Of a stretch of DNA of 64,000 nt, positions 60,846 to 64,000 are shown one piece after another. The number at the start of each line of letters is the position of its first letter. Positions within the stretch are counted from its first letter, which is position 1. Made by a program: the position numbers and the translations under genes. This stretch comes from Planctomycetota bacterium. GTDB lineage: Bacteria; Planctomycetota; GCA-002687715; DRQF01. The stretch covers positions 1 through 64,000 of the forward strand of contig JACKGY010000013.1 in the NCBI GenBank assembly GCA_020639295.1, read 5' to 3'. Under the pieces are notes generated by a model, which saw only the letters and a list, made by a program, of their open reading frames with translations, was not told the origin of the DNA and made no database searches.

Positions 60846-63260
60846 GTGCTCAGCTTGTTGCTCCTGAAGAACGACCCCAAGGCCGGCTCGAAGCGCGACG
60901 AGCCGAACCCGCCGGCGCGGGTCTTCATCTGCTTTCGCAGCGAGGACACCGAACAGCTGGTCGGGCGCTTCAGGGACTACCTGGACCGCGACTTCAAGGT
61001 CGGCCAGTACTTCTCCGATGAGGACATCGTGTCCGGCCAGAAATGGCTCAAGCGCCTCGAGGCCGAGGTCGGGCGGGCGACGGTCGTTCTCTGCTTCATC
61101 GGTTCGCGCTGGCTTGCGCGGACCGCTGGCGAATCGCGGCCCCGCCTCTTCGAAGCCGACGACGTCCTCCGCCAGGAGATCGAGTGGAGTCTCCGCAAGC
61201 GGAAGGCCCGGAGCAGCATCGTCATCCCCGTACTGGTGGACGGGGCCAAGCTCCCACGGAAGGACGAGATCCCGGAGTCGATTCATGGCCTCTTGGCCAT
61301 CCAGGCCTTCCCTCTCCGCAGTCGGAGCTGGGCCGAGGACTATCAGGCGATCCGGGCCGAACTCCTCGCGCGAGCCGTCAGACCGAATCTGCGCCACCGG
61401 CTGAAGCCCTCGTCGATCCTGGCCGCGACACGAGCCCTGCCCGGCCGGATCACGAGGGCCTCGAGACGATGGCGTGAGCGGGCGGCTTCGAGACGGGAGG
61501 CGAAGGCTGCCGAGGATCGTGCCCGAGAGGCCAGACGAACGAGCGCGGCCTTCGGCAAGCCGAAGACGCTGAATGAACCGAGCTTCGGAACCATCGTGTT
61601 CATTGGCCTGATCATCCTGGTCATCGTCAGCGTGGTGCGGTCGTCGACCGACACCTACAGCATTCGAGGAGTCCAGAGGGACTTCGGTCAGGGCGAGGCG
61701 CTCCTGCCGATGCCGCGTTCGGGAGCGGCCTGGTCGCCGGTCTCGGTGAGCCTGGCCGAGTACTTCGCGGCGAATTCGCCTCAGGCGCCCGAGGCGATGC
61801 GCGATGCCAGGGGGCGACCTCTGCCCGTCGAACCCGTCCCGGCCTTTCCCGTTTGGCATCGTCCTCCGGGCGAGCTGGCCGTCGAGGATGAGGAGCTGGT
61901 GAGGCTTCCCGAGGCGCTGCTCAGGTCGGGCACGCCCGAGAAGTCGACGGTCGAGCGCACGCTCTTCCTCGATCAACCCGGCTTCGAGATGGCCCATCTC
62001 GAGATCGACGTGTCCGCGGGCTGGGTCAACTCCCTGCTCGGCAGGGACCCGTGGCAGAAGAAGTTCTGGCCCGAGGACGAAGAGGGGCGGGCGGATTGGG
62101 AGCTCGACGGCCGGCGTTCCTGGGTGCCCTCACGCCTCAGGCTGGATGGTCACGAGGCCGAGTTCTGGCGCCATGGGTCGTCGCCTCGTCTCTGGGGTCA
62201 CCGGATGCCTCGGTCGCGACGGTTGCTGGTCATCGACGCCGGCGTCGGTGACGAACCGAGCCGGCGTGATCGGCAGGCCCGGGCCCTGGCCATCCGGATG
62301 CTCGATCGCGGCCTGGTGGAGGCGGCCCTGCTCGGCGCCGACTGGGCGGCCGGTCGAAGCGTCTGCGAGGAGATGTCCATGAACGAGTGCCTCTACGTTC
62401 TCGAGACCTCGCAGGGAACTCCAGGCACGGGGATAGGCCACGAGCTCAAGGTGCTGGCCGACGACCTCATGCCGCTCATCGATTCCCTCGATCACACCGA
62501 CGTGCCGGAACTCGCGGGGCTGGTCGAGTGGGCCACGAGGTTGGTCGCGATCAAGGGTGACTTCGAGCTCCATCCCGTCGTCGATCTGGAATTCGTGGCC
62601 CTGCCTGGTGGCTCCTTCAGCATGGGGAGTCCGTCACCGGGTGAGGGCCCTCGGCACGAGGTGACGCTCTCTCCCTATCTCATGCAGCGGTACGAGGTGT
62701 CCCGCGATCTCTGGATCGCCGTCATGGGCTCGGCTCCGAAACAGCAGGGGAACCCTTTTCCGATCTGGGGCCGCGGCCCTGAACCGGCGCTCGGAATCTC
62801 CTACCACGAAGCGCTCGAATTCTGCGGCCGTTTCCGCGAGCTCAGTGGCTGGCCCGTCCACCTGCCAACCGAAGCCCAATGGGAGTTCGCCTGTCGAGCG
62901 GGACTCGATGCCGAGGCGGCGAGCGACGGGACCAAACTCGAGGAACGGGCGCGTATCCAATCGGACCAGTGCCTGCCGGTGGGAAGTCGGTCACCGAATG
63001 CCTGGGGACTTCATGACCTGCAGGGCAACGTCTGGGAATGGTGCCGGGACTGGTTCGCGCCCGCCTACGAGGTCGCGACCGCCGCGGCGACTCGTGATCC
63101 GATCGGGCCGGAAGAGGGCGAGGAGAGGGTCCGGCGCGGTGGCGGCTATGACTCGGCACCCACGGCGGCTCGTCCGACCTTCCGGAGCCATCTACCGCCG
63201 AAGACGGTACGTCTCGATACCGGTTTCAGGATGATCATGAGGCTGGGCACCGGACGCTGA
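60846..63260 (+). CDS. TIR-transmembrane-FGE/SUMF1-like receptor-type protein
   Basis: 804 residues from GTG 60846 (GGAGG upstream). Residues 25-172 are a TIR domain (ARVFICFRSEDTEQLVGRF, QYFSDEDIVSGQKWL, ADDVLRQEIEWSL with Glu111/Glu113 at the catalytic position). A basic stretch (200-231, SRRWRERAASRREAK and more) precedes one transmembrane helix at 247-265 (FGTIVFIGLIILVIVSVVRS), giving TIR inside and C-terminus outside. Residues about 280-570 are unrecognised, with a Rossmann-like part (RRLLVIDAGVGDEPSRRDRQ). Residues about 575-800 are FGE-like (PGGSFSMGSPSPGEG, LPTEAQWEFACRAG, NAWGLHDLQGNVWEWCRDWF) but lack both active-site Cys. Confidence 0.85.
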   Translation: MLSLLLLKNDPKAGSKRDEPNPPARVFICFRSEDTEQLVGRFRDYLDRDFKVGQYFSDEDIVSGQKWLKRLEAEVGRATVVLCFIGSRWLARTAGESRPRLFEADDVLRQEIEWSLRKRKARSSIVIPVLVDGAKLPRKDEIPESIHGLLAIQAFPLRSRSWAEDYQAIRAELLARAVRPNLRHRLKPSSILAATRALPGRITRASRRWRERAASRREAKAAEDRAREARRTSAAFGKPKTLNEPSFGTIVFIGLIILVIVSVVRSSTDTYSIRGVQRDFGQGEALLPMPRSGAAWSPVSVSLAEYFAANSPQAPEAMRDARGRPLPVEPVPAFPVWHRPPGELAVEDEELVRLPEALLRSGTPEKSTVERTLFLDQPGFEMAHLEIDVSAGWVNSLLGRDPWQKKFWPEDEEGRADWELDGRRSWVPSRLRLDGHEAEFWRHGSSPRLWGHRMPRSRRLLVIDAGVGDEPSRRDRQARALAIRMLDRGLVEAALLGADWAAGRSVCEEMSMNECLYVLETSQGTPGTGIGHELKVLADDLMPLIDSLDHTDVPELAGLVEWATRLVAIKGDFELHPVVDLEFVALPGGSFSMGSPSPGEGPRHEVTLSPYLMQRYEVSRDLWIAVMGSAPKQQGNPFPIWGRGPEPALGISYHEALEFCGRFRELSGWPVHLPTEAQWEFACRAGLDAEAASDGTKLEERARIQSDQCLPVGSRSPNAWGLHDLQGNVWEWCRDWFAPAYEVATAAATRDPIGPEEGEERVRRGGGYDSAPTAARPTFRSHLPPKTVRLDTGFRMIMRLGTGR

Positions 63261-63456
63261 CCAGGTCGACGAGGACGACCCTCGATCGCTTCGGAGCGCC
63301 CCCGACCCATCCGGTTGCGGTTCGACATGGGAGCCAGCCTGGGCGATGGTGTCGGGCGGACGGGCCTCGGTCGCGCGCCGGCTCAAGAGGCCCGAGACCC
63401 GCGAAGCCGGCGTGCATGGCCGGGCTGCCTCGTGCCGCGCGCCCATCAGGGGGGCG

Positions 63457-63912
63457 TCAATTCGCGGTCTCCAACTCGGCTCCGTCCTGATCCTCGTCCT
63501 TCGGCCTCGGCATGGACGTCGACATGGACGGCGAACTCCTGCCGGCCTGGGGCGCCGCCATCGACCTGAGGCCGACGAGTGCGGTGTGCAGCTCGTCGAT
63601 GACCCGGCACTCGCCCATGTCGCGGACCTGCTCACGCCGATCCTCGAGGAGCCGGAACCAGCTCTTCTTGCCGACAAGTCCGTCCTTGATGAGCTCCACG
63701 TAGCTCGCGGGATTCGCCGACTTCGTCGCGCAATCCTCGATCAGGATCAGGAGGACCTGATGGTCGGACGGCAGAACTTCGTAGTCCTCGAAGAAGGCCA
63801 GGACTCCATTCGGGTCTCGAGACAGAATGCCGAGAGAGTATTTCCCGCCGTCGAGGCCGAGACCGACTTTGAAGAGTCCTGCCCAGTGCGCCCAACGGCT
63901 CGACAGGCTCAT
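63457..63912 (-). CDS. Unrecognised small protein convergent with the TIR-FGE gene
   Basis: 151 residues from ATG 63912; a TTG at 63921 could add three. The first two-thirds look like a compact alpha/beta domain: LFKVGLGLDGGKYSLGILSR, VLAFFEDYEVLPSDHQVLLI, LIEDCATKSANPASYVELIK, GLVGKKSWFRLLEDRREQVR. The last 30 residues are low complexity (Ser, Met, Pro, Lys, Asp). I do not recognise the family, and it could belong to the TIR block or to the next region beyond the window. Base composition is like its neighbours. Confidence 0.6.
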   Translation of the reverse strand: MSLSSRWAHWAGLFKVGLGLDGGKYSLGILSRDPNGVLAFFEDYEVLPSDHQVLLILIEDCATKSANPASYVELIKDGLVGKKSWFRLLEDRREQVRDMGECRVIDELHTALVGLRSMAAPQAGRSSPSMSTSMPRPKDEDQDGAELETAN

Positions 63913-64000
63913 CGGCCGCAAGACGATCCAGCTCGGTCGCGCCCCGGCGGCCGTTGTCCTCTGGTTCTTCGGCAGTCCCTCCAGGGGGCGGATTCGGCCG

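Overview
The window is about 64 kb of very G+C-rich bacterial DNA (roughly 70% by eye), densely packed with genes, many joined by ATGA, GTGA or TTGA start/stop overlaps. The cell is Gram-negative in type: there is a type II secretion-style secretin, a GspK-like pseudopilin, an outer-membrane DUF481 beta-barrel and several lipoproteins. The mixture of FHA, von Willebrand A, FG-GAP, CAP, HEAT, TIR and FGE/SUMF1 domain proteins resembles Planctomycetota or a similar deep-branching phylum. That placement is inferred from gene content only; no rRNA or other phylogenetic marker was analysed.

Layout. 1-340: dispersed-repeat material, a terminator and two tRNA-Ser genes (minus strand). 504-13284: mostly housekeeping genes (nnrD, pdxJ, rsmD, recN, manA, an RsuA/RluB pseudouridine synthase) interleaved with a large secreted HEAT-like protein, an FHA-VWA membrane protein and an EMAP-type tRNA-binding protein. 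13309-16305: a minus-strand three-gene unit with a small exported protein, a lipoprotein secretin and a GspK-like pseudopilin. 16463-22519: a signalling region with a response-regulator/GGDEF protein degenerate in both domains, a DUF5658 membrane protein, an FHA-TM-CAP protein, and a FliA/WhiG-type sigma factor. The sigma factor's 5' leader carries a clear promoter, a class I cyclic-di-GMP (GEMM-I) riboswitch and an intrinsic terminator. 22575-27013: a VanZ-like protein, a large exported protein and an FG-GAP repeat protein. 27087-35677: a long co-directional, largely overlapping run (purB, TIM-barrel protein, DHH phosphoesterase, RCK/TrkA protein, CaiB CoA-transferase, deaminase, tdk, thiD, small membrane protein). 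35746-47721: lipoprotein, small flagellar-rod-like protein, LKR-like oxidoreductase with SSS symporter and NagZ, pRiA4b-like protein, two surface Ig-like proteins, prfC, a nitrilase-family enzyme and a DUF2071 protein. 47995-50752: a probable arsenic-response group (thioredoxin-like protein, ArsR, ArsJ efflux) with ArsJ coupled to miaE. 50948-57547: lipoprotein, 75-bp tandem repeats, a three-gene glycan/lipid-type unit (GT4, YdjC/ChbG deacetylase, methyltransferase), an aminotransferase/omega-amidase pair and DUF481. 57736-63912: an accessory block with two tandem TIR proteins ending in FGE/SUMF1-like domains, followed by an unrecognised convergent gene.

Two things stand out. The first is the c-di-GMP riboswitch in front of a motility/development-class sigma factor, which would put a whole sigma regulon under second-messenger control at the RNA level. 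The second is the tandem TIR-FGE block: one protein is TIR-STAND-FGE with the reading frame broken before the FGE domain, and the other is a single-pass TIR-transmembrane-FGE protein with the topology of a receptor. Both look like candidate immune or conflict systems.
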